This document shows positions 16,423 to 25,399 of a DNA stretch of 31,715 bases, one piece after another; within the stretch, counting starts at the first letter, position 1; each line of letters opens with the position of its first letter. Location of the stretch: the NCBI RefSeq assembly GCF_964228735.1, contig NZ_CAXRBQ010000109.1, positions 1 to 31,715 on the forward strand. Direction: 5' to 3'. The notes beneath the pieces were generated by a model, which had not been told where the DNA came from, searched no databases, and saw only the letters and a program-made list of their open reading frames with translations. The DNA is from Pontibacterium sp964228735. Lineage in GTDB: Bacteria; Pseudomonadota; Gammaproteobacteria; Pseudomonadales; Balneatricaceae. Made by a program: the position numbers and the translations under genes.

Positions 16423-16466
16423 ACCAGAAGTTGCCAGTATTCACCGACCTTCAACTTATTTCAGGC

Positions 16467-16496
16467 AAAAAAAAGCCACCCATGGCGAAGGGTGGC
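16467..16496 (-). terminator. Intrinsic terminator on the minus strand
   Basis: GCCACCC (16475-16481) pairs with GGGTGGC (16490-16496), and eight A's at 16467-16474 give a U8 tail on the minus strand. The stem sequence is nearly the same as in the terminator at 16188-16208. It ends the candidate sRNA starting near 16622. Confidence 0.7.
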
Positions 16497-16622
16497 AAAA
16501 AAGACCCGTGATATACGAGGGATTGGAGCGAGGCAAGCTCCGCAGACTAATTGGACGATTTAGTCTGTAGTCGCCAAAGCAATGCAGTAATATGCAAGTG
16601 CCATCAACGGTTGAGCGCGAAT
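16467..16622 (-). ncRNA. Candidate small RNA (minus strand)
   Basis: A promoter-like pair (16630-16658) and the U8 terminator (16467-16496) define a transcript of about 155 nt with no sensible reading frame. Inside are two adjacent stems, CAGACTAA (16543-16550)/TTAGTCTG (16560-16567) and GGAGC (16525-16529)/GCTCC (16537-16541). No known RNA family is recognised. Promoter, stems and terminator are seen in sequence; transcription is inferred. Confidence 0.45.
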
Positions 16623-16629
16623 AATCCAT

Positions 16630-16658
16630 TATTCAGTCAAAGTTTCCGGTAACGTCAA
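16630..16658 (-). promoter_or_regulatory. Candidate sigma-70 promoter of the small RNA
   Basis: On the minus strand TTGACG (16658-16653) is followed after 17 bases by TGAATA (16635-16630). The -35 is near consensus; the -10 is weak. Confidence 0.4.
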
Positions 16659-17082
16659 TTAAGCCAGGGCGTCCCCGCTTAAATATCGTGTTCACTTCGA
16701 CTGAAGTTAGATTATCCCAACACACCTGCACGGCATTATCTAAATACGACCCTCTTTTTCCTAAAAGAGTAATTTTTGACCTTTTTTCTATTTACTTTAC
16801 TCAGATCGTCGCAAACAGGCAGAAACGCCCCAGTTCTACAGCGCTGTCTTGTTTGAATTCTCTGTTTAGCACGCTGTACCGAACAGAGCCCGCGCGACCG
16901 CCAACAGCACTCACTCTCGCGCTCTGCTCACCCGCATATATCACGTTATCGTATCTTTTTGCTTGAACATTTTTCAGCAATGAACGCAGAAAATATCAAT
17001 AAATTGCAGCAACTTATAAGGAAAATTATCATTCAAGAACTATACTCCACTGACAGTCTTCAGGGATCGTGAGTACGAGATC
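16659..17082. other. Intergenic region before the diguanylate cyclase gene
   Basis: I see no gene here. The stretch is A/T-rich with several T-runs around 16750-16800. The short reading frames look random in composition. The promoter of the gene at 17083 should lie within it. Confidence 0.4.
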
Positions 17083-18270
17083 ATGGCTCGACAGGTGCAG
17101 GGAAACAGCCTAAACATCTACATTCTTGGCTTCGTTTTCATCTTTGGCGCATTCATATTTGTGTTTGAATATGGCTACCAGCGCTTTTTCACGCTGCAAA
17201 ATGCCTTTGCCCAGGCAATGCACAATAACTACATCCAGCAGAACGCCGCGATGGATATGCGTGTAGCGGTTCGCGAACGTGCCATTCTGCTATGGCAGAT
17301 GACACTGCTGGACGATCTGTTCAAGCGAAATGAGCTGTACCAACGCTCCAACCAGCATAGCAGCGACTTTCTGAGCGCTCGCACACTGCTGCTGGGGACC
17401 AACCTCACGCCACAAGAACTGGATGTAATCGATAGACTCAATCGCGAAACCAACTCCCGCGCCCCCGAGCTTAGAGCGTTTGCTAAGAAACTGATGACCA
17501 GTAACCACGGATCTACCGCCATGCTCAACATGGCGCTGTCCGATCAGATCATTGTTGCCAACCTGCTGGATGAACTGATCGAGATGCAACGTGCGCAGAA
17601 CGAACGTTTCCGTGAATACTCTTCCGATGCACAAACCAAGCTTTTCAGTCGCGTGCTGCTTTACATGGTCATCATCGTTGTCGCTGGTTTTGTTTTTGCT
17701 GGCTATGTGATTTTCACCTCCGCCAAACAGCGCCGCCAACTGGAAACCGCAAATACCGAACTGCAGCATTTTGCCACCCACGATCACCTGACCAGTCTGC
17801 CTAACCGGGTGTACCTCACCCATCAGATCGAACGTGTGATGTCGTCGGTACAGCGTAAAAACAGCGTTGCGGCCGTGTTGTTTATCGATCTGGACAATTT
17901 CAAACCGGTTAACGACCAGTATGGCCATGAGGTGGGCGACCGCTGCCTGAAGTTGCTGGCGCACCGGATCAAGGACAACGTGCGCGGCTCGGATATGGCA
18001 GGACGCCTTGGCGGCGATGAGTTTGTAGTTGTCTTAAGCGAGCTGGACGAAGCCAGTCAGGCCGAAGTCGTCGCCCAGAAACTGATCGACCGACTCAGTG
18101 AAAGTGTGTGGATCGACGACAAGGAACTGCGCCTTTCCGCAAGCATCGGCGTATCGTTGATCACACAGAGCACGAAGAGTGCTGAAGGTGCGCTCACAGC
18201 GGCCGATAAAGCGATGTATATCGCAAAACAAACCGGCAAAAACAAATTGTACGCGTTTGATACACAGTGA
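17083..18270 (+). CDS. Membrane-bound GGDEF diguanylate cyclase
   Basis: The 395-residue protein makes c-di-GMP from two GTP. TM1 at about 12-33 and TM2 at about 192-212 flank an all-helical extracytoplasmic sensor domain. A GGDEF domain occupies about 230-395 with an intact active site G310-G-D-E-F314. A product-inhibition I-site R301-G-S-D304 sits exactly five residues before it. DHLTSLPNR marks the domain start. Length and layout are typical. It stands 147 bp before the GGDEF-EAL gene on the same strand and may be co-transcribed with it. The input signal is unknown. Confidence 0.9.
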   Translation: MARQVQGNSLNIYILGFVFIFGAFIFVFEYGYQRFFTLQNAFAQAMHNNYIQQNAAMDMRVAVRERAILLWQMTLLDDLFKRNELYQRSNQHSSDFLSARTLLLGTNLTPQELDVIDRLNRETNSRAPELRAFAKKLMTSNHGSTAMLNMALSDQIIVANLLDELIEMQRAQNERFREYSSDAQTKLFSRVLLYMVIIVVAGFVFAGYVIFTSAKQRRQLETANTELQHFATHDHLTSLPNRVYLTHQIERVMSSVQRKNSVAAVLFIDLDNFKPVNDQYGHEVGDRCLKLLAHRIKDNVRGSDMAGRLGGDEFVVVLSELDEASQAEVVAQKLIDRLSESVWIDDKELRLSASIGVSLITQSTKSAEGALTAADKAMYIAKQTGKNKLYAFDTQ

Positions 18271-18417
18271 TTCCTTACGCCTTTGTGATCCAGAGGCGTT
18301 CGGTGCTTAGTGTTCTATTGTGGCCTATCGCGTTCAATCATCACCGCAACGCCTTCTGCTTCCTGACACCTAAGCCACTGTTAATACGAATTCTGATCTA
18401 TCCAAGGAATCAGCTGA

Positions 18418-21294
18418 ATGGGCGATCTCAAAGCCAACCGTCTTATCATCTACCTGATCTGGGGTGTAATCGCCCTCTTATCAGGCATTGTCATCGCCAT
18501 TTACGGTTACTCCGTTTACTCGGAGCGCACACGTTTCGAACAGTACCTGCATCAGTTTGAACAAGATATTGTCTCCCAGCAGAAAATTCGCATTCAGCGT
18601 GAGACAGAAAATGCAGCTCTGCGCGTGGAGAACACCTATATCTCCGCGAAAGAGCGGCTTAAAGAACGATCCCGTGTAGAGGTTGATAAGGCGATCGCGC
18701 AGATACGCCACTTGCATGAAACCTATAGCGATCAGATGAGCGAACCGGAGCTTAAAGCGTTTATTCGTGAGAGCCTACGCCCGATCCGTTTCTTCGAAGG
18801 CCGTGGCTATCTGTTTATCGACGAATTCGACGGCACCGCTGTACTGCAACCTGCGGCCCCTCAGTTTGAAGGCAACTCCTACCTGGAGGATGAACAATCC
18901 AACAGTTACAGCATCATGATGAAGATTCTGGATGCGGCCAACTCACTGGAGCGCAGCGGTTTCATCGAATACGAGTGGAACCTACCCGATGACCAGCAGC
19001 GCACCTACACCAAGATCAGCTACATAGCGGTGTACGAGCCGTTGAACTGGATTATTGGCACCGGCGATTACGTTCACACCTTCCGCAAAAGCATTGAGAC
19101 CGAAATCCAGAGGGAGATCGACGCCATCCGTTTTGGCCGCGACGGCTATATTGCAATCGTAAGCGGCGACGGAACCATCCTTAAAAGCGCCAGTGCCCGT
19201 CACCTTGAAGGCGTACATTACGACAACATGCCAGCAGTGAATGGCGAAGCGATCCGAACGATTGCCAACGCAGCGGCCGAGGGTCCTCAGTTCATTACCT
19301 ATAACTGGTTCAGGCCAGACAGCAACAGCATTGAAGAGAAACTGTCGTACGTAAAACCGCTGCCATTTAACGACTGGGTGCTGGTAGCGGGTGTATACCG
19401 CAATACTCTCAGCGAGCTCACCAACGAGAAGCGGCTGGAGCTGGATAATCAGCTGAGCAGCAGTTTGATGAATCTTGCTATCGCCTTCCTGATCATTGGC
19501 GGATTAAGTACCACCTCCACCTATCTCTTTACCAGTTGGCTGAGCAAACGCTTTAACGCAACCCATGCGATGATGAAGAAACGCCAGCAATTGCTGAAGC
19601 GCCGCACCGAGCTGCTGGAGCTTAATGAGCGTATTGTTGAAAGCGCGTCCGAAGGGATCATTGTTACCGACAAACACGCGCAGATTATCCACGTGAACCG
19701 GGCATTTACCGAGATTACGGGCTACACCCGTGATGAGATGCTGGGCAGTACCCCGTCTAAACTCGCATCCAAAGTACATGAGAAAAAATTCTACGCCCAG
19801 CTATGGCAGAATCTGATCGAGTGCGGACACTGGGAAGGTGAGATCATCAATCGGCGTAAAGATGGCTCGATGTATCCGCAGTGGCTGTCGATCAACACGT
19901 TTTATGACCGAAACGGAGACGTGCTCAATTACATTGCCACCTGCCGAGACATCACGGAACAGAAAGCTGATCAGGCCAAGCTGAGCTACCTGTCGGATTA
20001 CGACCCTCTCACCGACCTGCCTAACAAAAGGGTGATACTTGAGCGTCTGAACCAATCGCTGGCACGGATAGAGCGCCACGACGGTGAACAGACAGCGTTG
20101 CTGTTTGTCGATCTGGACCATTTCAAGCGCATCAACGACTCCCTTGGTCATGAATGCGGTGATCGGGTGATTATCGAGATCGCCCAGCGCATCAAAAGCT
20201 CTGTCCGTGAGGTGGATACGCTGGGTCGCATCTCTGGCGACGAGTTCGTCATTGTGCTGGAGCCGACATATAAATCTTCGATGGTGGCCACCCAGATCGC
20301 GTTCCGAATAATCGAAGCGATCTCCCAGCAGATCAGTCTGCCCGAAGCGGATGTACTGCTCACTGCCAGCATCGGTATCGCCATCGCACCACAAGACGGC
20401 GTGAGCAGCGAAGAACTGATGAAACATGCCGACATCGCCCTGCACCATGCGAAGAAATGCGGCCGAAACAACTTCCAGTTTTTCACCGGCGAGATGAACG
20501 AAAACGTTGTCCAGCGGATGCAGCTTGAGAACCAGCTCAACGTCGCGATCAGCAACCACGAGTTCGAGCTGTATTACCAACCTCAGCACCGCGCATCTGA
20601 CCTGCGTATGGCGAGTGTTGAGGCACTGATCCGCTGGCAACATCAGGACGGCACTCTGGTCTCCCCTGCCCAGTTTATTCCGGTTTCGGAAGAGACCGGT
20701 CAGATCATTGAGATCGGGAAATGGGTGCTGGATGAAGCCTGTCGTCAGGCCGCATTATGGGTATCAAAAGGCATAATGTTGCCCGTATCGATCAATGTCT
20801 CCCCGGTGCAGATTAAGTCGAAATCATTTATCACCGATGTAAAACGCGCCCTGGCGCGTTACAACCTGAGTCCTCACTTGATTGTCCTTGAGGTGACTGA
20901 AACCGCCTTGATCGGCGATGAAGAACACGTAATCGAAAACCTGAATGCGATCTCTGCATTGGGTGTACCGATCTCACTGGACGACTTCGGAACAGGTTAT
21001 TCAAGTCTATCGCTGCTGAAAAAGATGCCTGTCTCTGAAGTGAAGATCGACCGCAGTTTTGTAAACGGCCTACCGATCGATACAGAGGATGCCAGCATCA
21101 TCTCTTCAATTATCTCTGTTGCCCAAAACATGAATCTAGATGTCGTTGCAGAGGGTGTCGAAAATGAAGAACAGATGGCGTTTCTGACCGTGCTGGACTG
21201 CGATAAGGTGCAGGGGTACTACTTCTCCCCGGCTGTGCCTGCCGATCAGCTGGAAGCGCTGTACCACGAGCCGCAACCAGAACCGGTATCCTGA
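18418..21294 (+). CDS. Cache-PAS-GGDEF-EAL bifunctional c-di-GMP protein
   Basis: The 958-residue membrane protein has TM1 at about 10-33, an extracytoplasmic Cache-type sensor (about 60-340, with FFEGRGYLFIDEFDGT and PLNWIIGTGDYVHTF) and TM2 at about 348-372. A PAS domain follows at about 400-525, GGDEF at about 530-695 and EAL at about 705-950. The cyclase signature reads S606-G-D-E-F610, a conservative variant of GGDEF, and an I-site REVD precedes it at the standard spacing. EAL is intact (E735-A-L), as is DDFGTGYSSL, so phosphodiesterase activity is likely. AAGGAAT precedes ATG 18418. It may read a small extracellular ligand. Net enzymatic direction cannot be decided. Confidence 0.9.
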   Translation: MGDLKANRLIIYLIWGVIALLSGIVIAIYGYSVYSERTRFEQYLHQFEQDIVSQQKIRIQRETENAALRVENTYISAKERLKERSRVEVDKAIAQIRHLHETYSDQMSEPELKAFIRESLRPIRFFEGRGYLFIDEFDGTAVLQPAAPQFEGNSYLEDEQSNSYSIMMKILDAANSLERSGFIEYEWNLPDDQQRTYTKISYIAVYEPLNWIIGTGDYVHTFRKSIETEIQREIDAIRFGRDGYIAIVSGDGTILKSASARHLEGVHYDNMPAVNGEAIRTIANAAAEGPQFITYNWFRPDSNSIEEKLSYVKPLPFNDWVLVAGVYRNTLSELTNEKRLELDNQLSSSLMNLAIAFLIIGGLSTTSTYLFTSWLSKRFNATHAMMKKRQQLLKRRTELLELNERIVESASEGIIVTDKHAQIIHVNRAFTEITGYTRDEMLGSTPSKLASKVHEKKFYAQLWQNLIECGHWEGEIINRRKDGSMYPQWLSINTFYDRNGDVLNYIATCRDITEQKADQAKLSYLSDYDPLTDLPNKRVILERLNQSLARIERHDGEQTALLFVDLDHFKRINDSLGHECGDRVIIEIAQRIKSSVREVDTLGRISGDEFVIVLEPTYKSSMVATQIAFRIIEAISQQISLPEADVLLTASIGIAIAPQDGVSSEELMKHADIALHHAKKCGRNNFQFFTGEMNENVVQRMQLENQLNVAISNHEFELYYQPQHRASDLRMASVEALIRWQHQDGTLVSPAQFIPVSEETGQIIEIGKWVLDEACRQAALWVSKGIMLPVSINVSPVQIKSKSFITDVKRALARYNLSPHLIVLEVTETALIGDEEHVIENLNAISALGVPISLDDFGTGYSSLSLLKKMPVSEVKIDRSFVNGLPIDTEDASIISSIISVAQNMNLDVVAEGVENEEQMAFLTVLDCDKVQGYYFSPAVPADQLEALYHEPQPEPVS

Positions 21295-21316
21295 CGCCCA
21301 GTGCAGCTTAACCAAT

Positions 21317-21341
21317 ATCCAGAGGGGCAATCCCTCTGGAT
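21317..21341 (+). terminator. Hairpin after the GGDEF-EAL gene
   Basis: ATCCAGAGGG (21317-21326) pairs perfectly with CCCTCTGGAT (21332-21341) around GCAAT, and an outer GTGCA/TGCAC pair extends it. There is no T-run, so it may be a Rho-type or processing signal. A weaker pair CGAAGATC/GATCTTCG lies at 21375-21407. Confidence 0.5.
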
Positions 21342-21487
21342 GCACCGCCTCACAGAAGCATCCCACCTCTAAATCGAAGATCCCGATGGCTGCCTCTTAG
21401 ATCTTCGTTTGTCGCCAGCTCTACCCAAAGCGCAAACTCTCCGCATCAAACAATCACCGCACACAACAAGAACAAACAGGAGCCATC

Positions 21488-22690
21488 ATGATTGAGTTGA
21501 TCCCAGACGCAGGCATCAGCCAACAACGCCTTGATGCGATGTACACCTACCGGCTTGAGCGTATCCGCGCCGTGATGGCCGAACACAACATCTCGCTGAG
21601 TATTCTGACCAGCCCGGTCAACCTGCGTTATGCGGTCAATTTCGATGAATACCTGATGTTCCAGTCACACATTCCCACGGCGCACCTATTCATTCCACTT
21701 GAAGGCCCTGTAACCCTGTTCGGTGCAAGCCAGCGTCATCACGCCAATGTGGATAGCTACCAAGGCTCCCGTTTCGCAACGCCTTTTGATGGCGGACTGG
21801 ATCTATCGCGACAATCCCAGCGCATCGTTGAAGATATCGAGCGCTTTATTCGCGACCACCGGCTCCACAACGCTGGCAGCCGAATCGCGTTGGAGCGTTT
21901 TTCCCCTCTGATCAGCCAGCAGTTGGTCAGCAAGGGTTACCGCCTGACCGATGGCGAAGCCCTGATCGAACAAGCAAAGTTGATCAAACACCCCACTGAA
22001 ATTGACTGCATTCGCCACTCAATCGCGGTTGCGGAGTACGGCATTCATAAAATGCACACCGCCCTGCAGCCGGGAATCACCGAAAACCAGCTCTGGTCGG
22101 TGATCCATCAAGTGAATATTGCCCACGGCGGGGACTGGATCGAAGGCAAGATGCTCGCCTCAGGTCAGCGCACTAACCCTTGGCTACAGGAAGCAACTTC
22201 GAAGGTCATCGAAGCCGGTGATATGGTGGCGTTTGATACCGATATGATCGGTCCGCAGGGGTATCTGGCAGATATCTCCCGCTCATGGATCTGTGGCGGT
22301 GGTCGCGGTACACAAGATCAGCGAGATGCTTATCAGCATGCTTACGATGAGATTCACCACAACATGAAACTGATCCGTCCCGGCGTAAGCTTTGCTGAAT
22401 TGTCTGAAATAGCCTTTGCACGGAAGGAAGAATATCGGGAGCAACGTTATGTGTGTGCCTTCCACGGTGCAGGCATGTCCGATGAACATCCAAAGATCTA
22501 CTACGGCGAAGACTGGCACGGCAACGGCTACGATGGCGTGCTTGAAGAGAACATGGTGATCTGTGTAGAAAGCTATTCCGGCGTCAAAGGTGGCCGGGAT
22601 GGGGTGAAACTGGAAGAGATGGTCCGGGTTACTGCAAACGGGTACGAGAAACTCTCTACGTACCCGTTTGAACAGGATCTTTTGAACTAG
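21488..22690 (+). CDS. M24-family metalloenzyme, DddP (DMSP lyase)-like
   Basis: The 400-residue protein has the two-domain creatinase/prolidase fold: N-terminal domain to about 160 and a pita-bread metal domain after it. Candidate metal ligands are D250 and D252 (AFDTDMIGP), D262 (ADISRSW), H326 (FHGAGMSDEH), E361 (VESYSG) and E376 (KLEEMVRV). As I recall, DddP ligands are D295, D297, D307, H371, E406 and E421, with catalytic D377; all seven equal the present residues plus 45 (D332 for D377). DddP cleaves DMSP to DMS and acrylate. The normal M24 aminopeptidase spacing between the first two aspartates differs. Alternatives are another M24 lyase or hydrolase. AGGAG precedes the ATG. It converges on the Rieske gene with an 8-bp gap. 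Confidence 0.65.
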   Translation: MIELIPDAGISQQRLDAMYTYRLERIRAVMAEHNISLSILTSPVNLRYAVNFDEYLMFQSHIPTAHLFIPLEGPVTLFGASQRHHANVDSYQGSRFATPFDGGLDLSRQSQRIVEDIERFIRDHRLHNAGSRIALERFSPLISQQLVSKGYRLTDGEALIEQAKLIKHPTEIDCIRHSIAVAEYGIHKMHTALQPGITENQLWSVIHQVNIAHGGDWIEGKMLASGQRTNPWLQEATSKVIEAGDMVAFDTDMIGPQGYLADISRSWICGGGRGTQDQRDAYQHAYDEIHHNMKLIRPGVSFAELSEIAFARKEEYREQRYVCAFHGAGMSDEHPKIYYGEDWHGNGYDGVLEENMVICVESYSGVKGGRDGVKLEEMVRVTANGYEKLSTYPFEQDLLN

Positions 22691-22698
22691 ATAGGCGC

Positions 22699-23859
22699 TT
22701 ACTTAGGATCTAAAAAAAGCGCAGCACGTTCTCCTTCTCTGAATGGCTCGGGGCAGGTTCCAAATAATCGGTTTCCAACATAGTGACGGAAATCCACGAG
22801 GATCTGCTCCAGACTCACCAGCTTGCCGCCCTCTCCTTTCTGCGAGTGCATGCCACGTTGTACCCGCTCGCAGATCTCTTTGTCCTCTGCCAGGAAAGCA
22901 TGGGTGAACTGGAACTCGGGTGAGTCAAAGTTCTTCACCGGCTGTTGCGATAGGCCCCCTGGAATCACTTCGCAATGCTCGGCATCCGTTGGCAGAATCT
23001 GAATCCAGTGCATCCCCTCATAGTCGATGACGGCAATGAGTGATGGAGGTAGGAACAGCAGCACGTATTGGCTGTACGCCTCCGGATGACTGCCCGTTAG
23101 CCACTTGGTCAGCGTGCTGCGCTCGTCTTTGATCGCCCCGCCCGTCAAGGTCCACTCCGAGCTGCCTGCGACGTAATAGGCCTGCTTGGTGGGTGTCATG
23201 GTTTCCAGTGTTTCCTTGTGCACCTTGAACAGATGGTAGCTCTCGATCCCGTTCTCAACGGCCAGCTTCCAGTTAGCGTTCCAGTACTCAGCCTCCAAGT
23301 GGTAGGCATGCTGAAAGCGGTCCAGCTCAAACACTTCCAGATATGCATCCAGGCCTTCAATACGTTCGCTAAACGGCTGCGGCTCATCGGCCAGGTTTAC
23401 AAAAACCAGCCCTTTCCACACTGCCACTGCGTATTGCGGCAAACAGTGATCATCTTTTTCGATTGCCACCTCTCCGGCAAACGGTGCTCCTCGGAATGAG
23501 CCCTTATCATCGAAGGTCCAGGCGTGATATGGGCAGACAATGTTCTTGCCTGCATTGCCAAAACCCAGATCCAACAGCGGCGTACCACGATGGCGGCAGT
23601 TATTCGACAACGCCCTGAGTTCGCCGTCTTTACCCCGGATGATAACTACCTGCTCCCGCACGATCTCAAGGGCAAAGTAATCCCCTGCATCAGCAAGCTT
23701 TGCTTCAGCACATGCAAACACCCAATCGTTGTGAAACAGCGACTCAGCCTCCGGTGCAAAAACGGACCTATCGTGGTACAGGGCGAAAGGCAGACAACGC
23801 GCCTCTCCAATTGGTGTCGCTACGGCATCTTTATAGGCAGTCATCAGAGATTGGCTCAC
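22699..23859 (-). CDS. Rieske non-heme iron oxygenase, catalytic subunit
   Basis: The 386-residue protein binds a Rieske [2Fe-2S] cluster through C88-x-H90 and C109-x2-H112. The catalytic domain has E206 (bridging position), H209 and H214 in NGIESYHLFKVH, and D326 in AEDKEICERVQRGM as the third iron ligand. All required residues are present. This size and the ENGIESYH signature match the family containing glycine betaine (GbcA), carnitine (CntA) and choline oxygenases, which attack quaternary amines, but the substrate cannot be read. No ferredoxin reductase partner is nearby. It is divergent from a TetR gene whose dyads overlap the shared promoter region, so TetR control is likely. Confidence 0.85.
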   Translation of the reverse strand: MSQSLMTAYKDAVATPIGEARCLPFALYHDRSVFAPEAESLFHNDWVFACAEAKLADAGDYFALEIVREQVVIIRGKDGELRALSNNCRHRGTPLLDLGFGNAGKNIVCPYHAWTFDDKGSFRGAPFAGEVAIEKDDHCLPQYAVAVWKGLVFVNLADEPQPFSERIEGLDAYLEVFELDRFQHAYHLEAEYWNANWKLAVENGIESYHLFKVHKETLETMTPTKQAYYVAGSSEWTLTGGAIKDERSTLTKWLTGSHPEAYSQYVLLFLPPSLIAVIDYEGMHWIQILPTDAEHCEVIPGGLSQQPVKNFDSPEFQFTHAFLAEDKEICERVQRGMHSQKGEGGKLVSLEQILVDFRHYVGNRLFGTCPEPFREGERAALFLDPK

Positions 23860-23927
23860 AGAGTTTCCCCTTTTCTGTTTGTACCCAGTATGGCGACTGA
23901 GCAGTGCTTTTAAAGTGATCTTATTAA

Positions 23928-23989
23928 ATTGTCATATTTGACAATAAATCCAATCCTAGAATAAACTGCCATCATTGACAATTTATTCT
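23928..23989. promoter_or_regulatory. Divergent promoter/operator between the Rieske and TetR genes
   Basis: ATTGTCATATTTGACAAT (23928-23945) is a near-perfect 18-bp dyad of TetR-operator size. A second dyad pairs AGAATAAA (23958-23965) with TTTATTCT (23982-23989) and includes another TTGACAAT half-site (23975-23982). For the TetR gene, TTGACA (23938-23943) with AATAAA (23960-23965) gives a 16-bp spaced promoter inside the first dyad. Confidence 0.65.
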
Positions 23990-24000
23990 GAGGTTCACAA

Positions 24001-24603
24001 ATGGGACGCCCAAGCAAAAAAGAGGAACGCACAGAGGAGATCCTCAATGCGTTTTACCGCTGCGTGGCTCGCTTTGGTCTTGAGGGCAGCACGCTGGAGC
24101 GTATTGCTGAAGAATCAGGACTGAAACGCAGCCTCGTCCGACACTTTGTGGGTAATCGGGAAGAACTGACCGGCCTCCTGGTTGATCGGGTACTGCAACA
24201 ATCCGATGAGCAGTGGAGCGCGTTTATGGCGATGCTACCCGCACAGAACGGATCTCATTTTTTGTTGGACGGATTATTCAGCGATCAGCATAGCGACCCG
24301 GAATTTGTCATGGTAATCGAATCCCTGATCTTCGCTGCAGGTCGCGATGACGATATGCGCAAACGGATGCAGGTCTGGATGCAAAGTTTCACCAACGATG
24401 TCGCCGTCATTCTGCAGAAGGATTACCCCGACGCTACAACTGAAAGCATCGCTGCCGTTTCGTATGGTCTGATCTCCCTCTACTTCAACCTGGATTCTCT
24501 CGCCCCGCTTGGCATGAACCAGCAATATCGCCAACCGGCCCGCACGGCAGCGGAATACCTGCTGCAAACTCTGGAATCTGCATCTTCTGGCAAAGGAGCT
24601 TAA
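24001..24603 (+). CDS. TetR-family transcriptional regulator
   Basis: The 200-residue regulator has a typical N-terminal TetR HTH at about 12-58 (GLEGSTLERIAEESGLKRSLVRHFVGNREEL). The remaining all-helical part should bind an effector. It is divergent from the Rieske oxygenase gene, and both share the dyad-rich 140-bp gap, the classic layout for a regulator repressing itself and its neighbour. The small genes downstream run in the same direction from 4 bp on and may be in its operon. Effector unknown; the oxygenase substrate is a reasonable guess. Confidence 0.88.
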   Translation: MGRPSKKEERTEEILNAFYRCVARFGLEGSTLERIAEESGLKRSLVRHFVGNREELTGLLVDRVLQQSDEQWSAFMAMLPAQNGSHFLLDGLFSDQHSDPEFVMVIESLIFAAGRDDDMRKRMQVWMQSFTNDVAVILQKDYPDATTESIAAVSYGLISLYFNLDSLAPLGMNQQYRQPARTAAEYLLQTLESASSGKGA

Positions 24604-24606
24604 CCC

Positions 24607-24783
24607 ATGCCCTGGACATACTATTTAGGATTTTTCCTGCTGCTTTGGGTGGTGTACGACCTGTTTAGCGGCAAAGTGTGGTTACACCGCGAATTCGAAC
24701 GCAGCAGCGAACCGTTCGCGTACTGGAGCACGATGCTGCTCTGGCTTGCGATAGCTATCTCATGTTTCTGCTGGGAGATCTAA
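24607..24783 (+). CDS. 58-residue membrane protein
   Basis: The short frame starts at ATG 24607, three bases after the TetR stop, and ends with TAA 24781-24783. It encodes two hydrophobic helices: about 4-20 (TYYLGFFLLLWVVYDLF) and about 39-56 (STMLLWLAIAISCFCW), joined by a charged loop with HREFERSSEPF. An aromatic-rich membrane protein of this size is plausible, and AAAGGAG before it is a good ribosome site. The next gene begins 4 bp later, so the three genes look translationally linked. I do not recognise the family. Confidence 0.7.
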   Translation: MPWTYYLGFFLLLWVVYDLFSGKVWLHREFERSSEPFAYWSTMLLWLAIAISCFCWEI

Positions 24784-24787
24784 GCAG

Positions 24788-25387
24788 ATGAGCTTACCAA
24801 AACGAAACGGCCTGATTCGTGTGGTGTACGGCCTGAGCATGATCGGCATGTTTGTTTTTCTGGGTAACGAAGCGGTGTCTTACGCCAGTGAGCCACCAGC
24901 CCCAGCTAAAGCAAAGGCAGCAGAACCCGTAGCACGCTCTGTGGCACCTGAAACAACAGCCCCTAATACCCTGCCAATCAAGCAGAACAAACTACTCAAG
25001 GTGCAGGGCATAAGCACCGTTCTTAACCTGGATGGTGATGTGGAAGCACAGATCAACCAACACTGGCTGGCCTTTGCTGAATCGAAGTTGGCGAACTCGC
25101 TTCCGCAATCCCGCGAGGTATACGCCGTCTACAGCGATTACGACAACAAACGTAACTCCGTGAGTCTCACCTTGGGGTTTGCCAAACAAGGCTCGGTAGT
25201 AGGTACCGTGACTGCCACCATCGACACCGGCCTCTATCTGCCGGTATCAGGGAAAACGGTGCTCGAGTCATGGCAAAAGCCGGATCTGTCGGCCCAATCC
25301 CTGCGCTACGAAACCGATTACGAACGCTGGGTATTGGACAAGAACTACCAACCGGTGCGTGTTACCGCTCATCTGGGTTTGCGATAA
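24788..25387 (+). CDS. Exported or membrane-anchored protein, possible effector-binding domain
   Basis: The 199-residue protein has an N-terminal hydrophobic segment (about 10-28) ending near SYASEPPAPAK, which reads as a signal peptide or anchor. A Pro/Ala-rich linker (30-62) follows. The C-terminal 75-199 region resembles the GyrI/AraC effector-binding fold (NQHWLAFAESKLANSLP, EVYAVYSDYDNKRNSVSLTLGFA). If right, it is a periplasmic small-molecule-binding domain, which is unusual because this fold is normally cytoplasmic. It sits between the small membrane protein and a desaturase-like gene. The fold call is by eye. Confidence 0.55.
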   Translation: MSLPKRNGLIRVVYGLSMIGMFVFLGNEAVSYASEPPAPAKAKAAEPVARSVAPETTAPNTLPIKQNKLLKVQGISTVLNLDGDVEAQINQHWLAFAESKLANSLPQSREVYAVYSDYDNKRNSVSLTLGFAKQGSVVGTVTATIDTGLYLPVSGKTVLESWQKPDLSAQSLRYETDYERWVLDKNYQPVRVTAHLGLR

Positions 25388-25399
25388 GGGAAGGAAACG

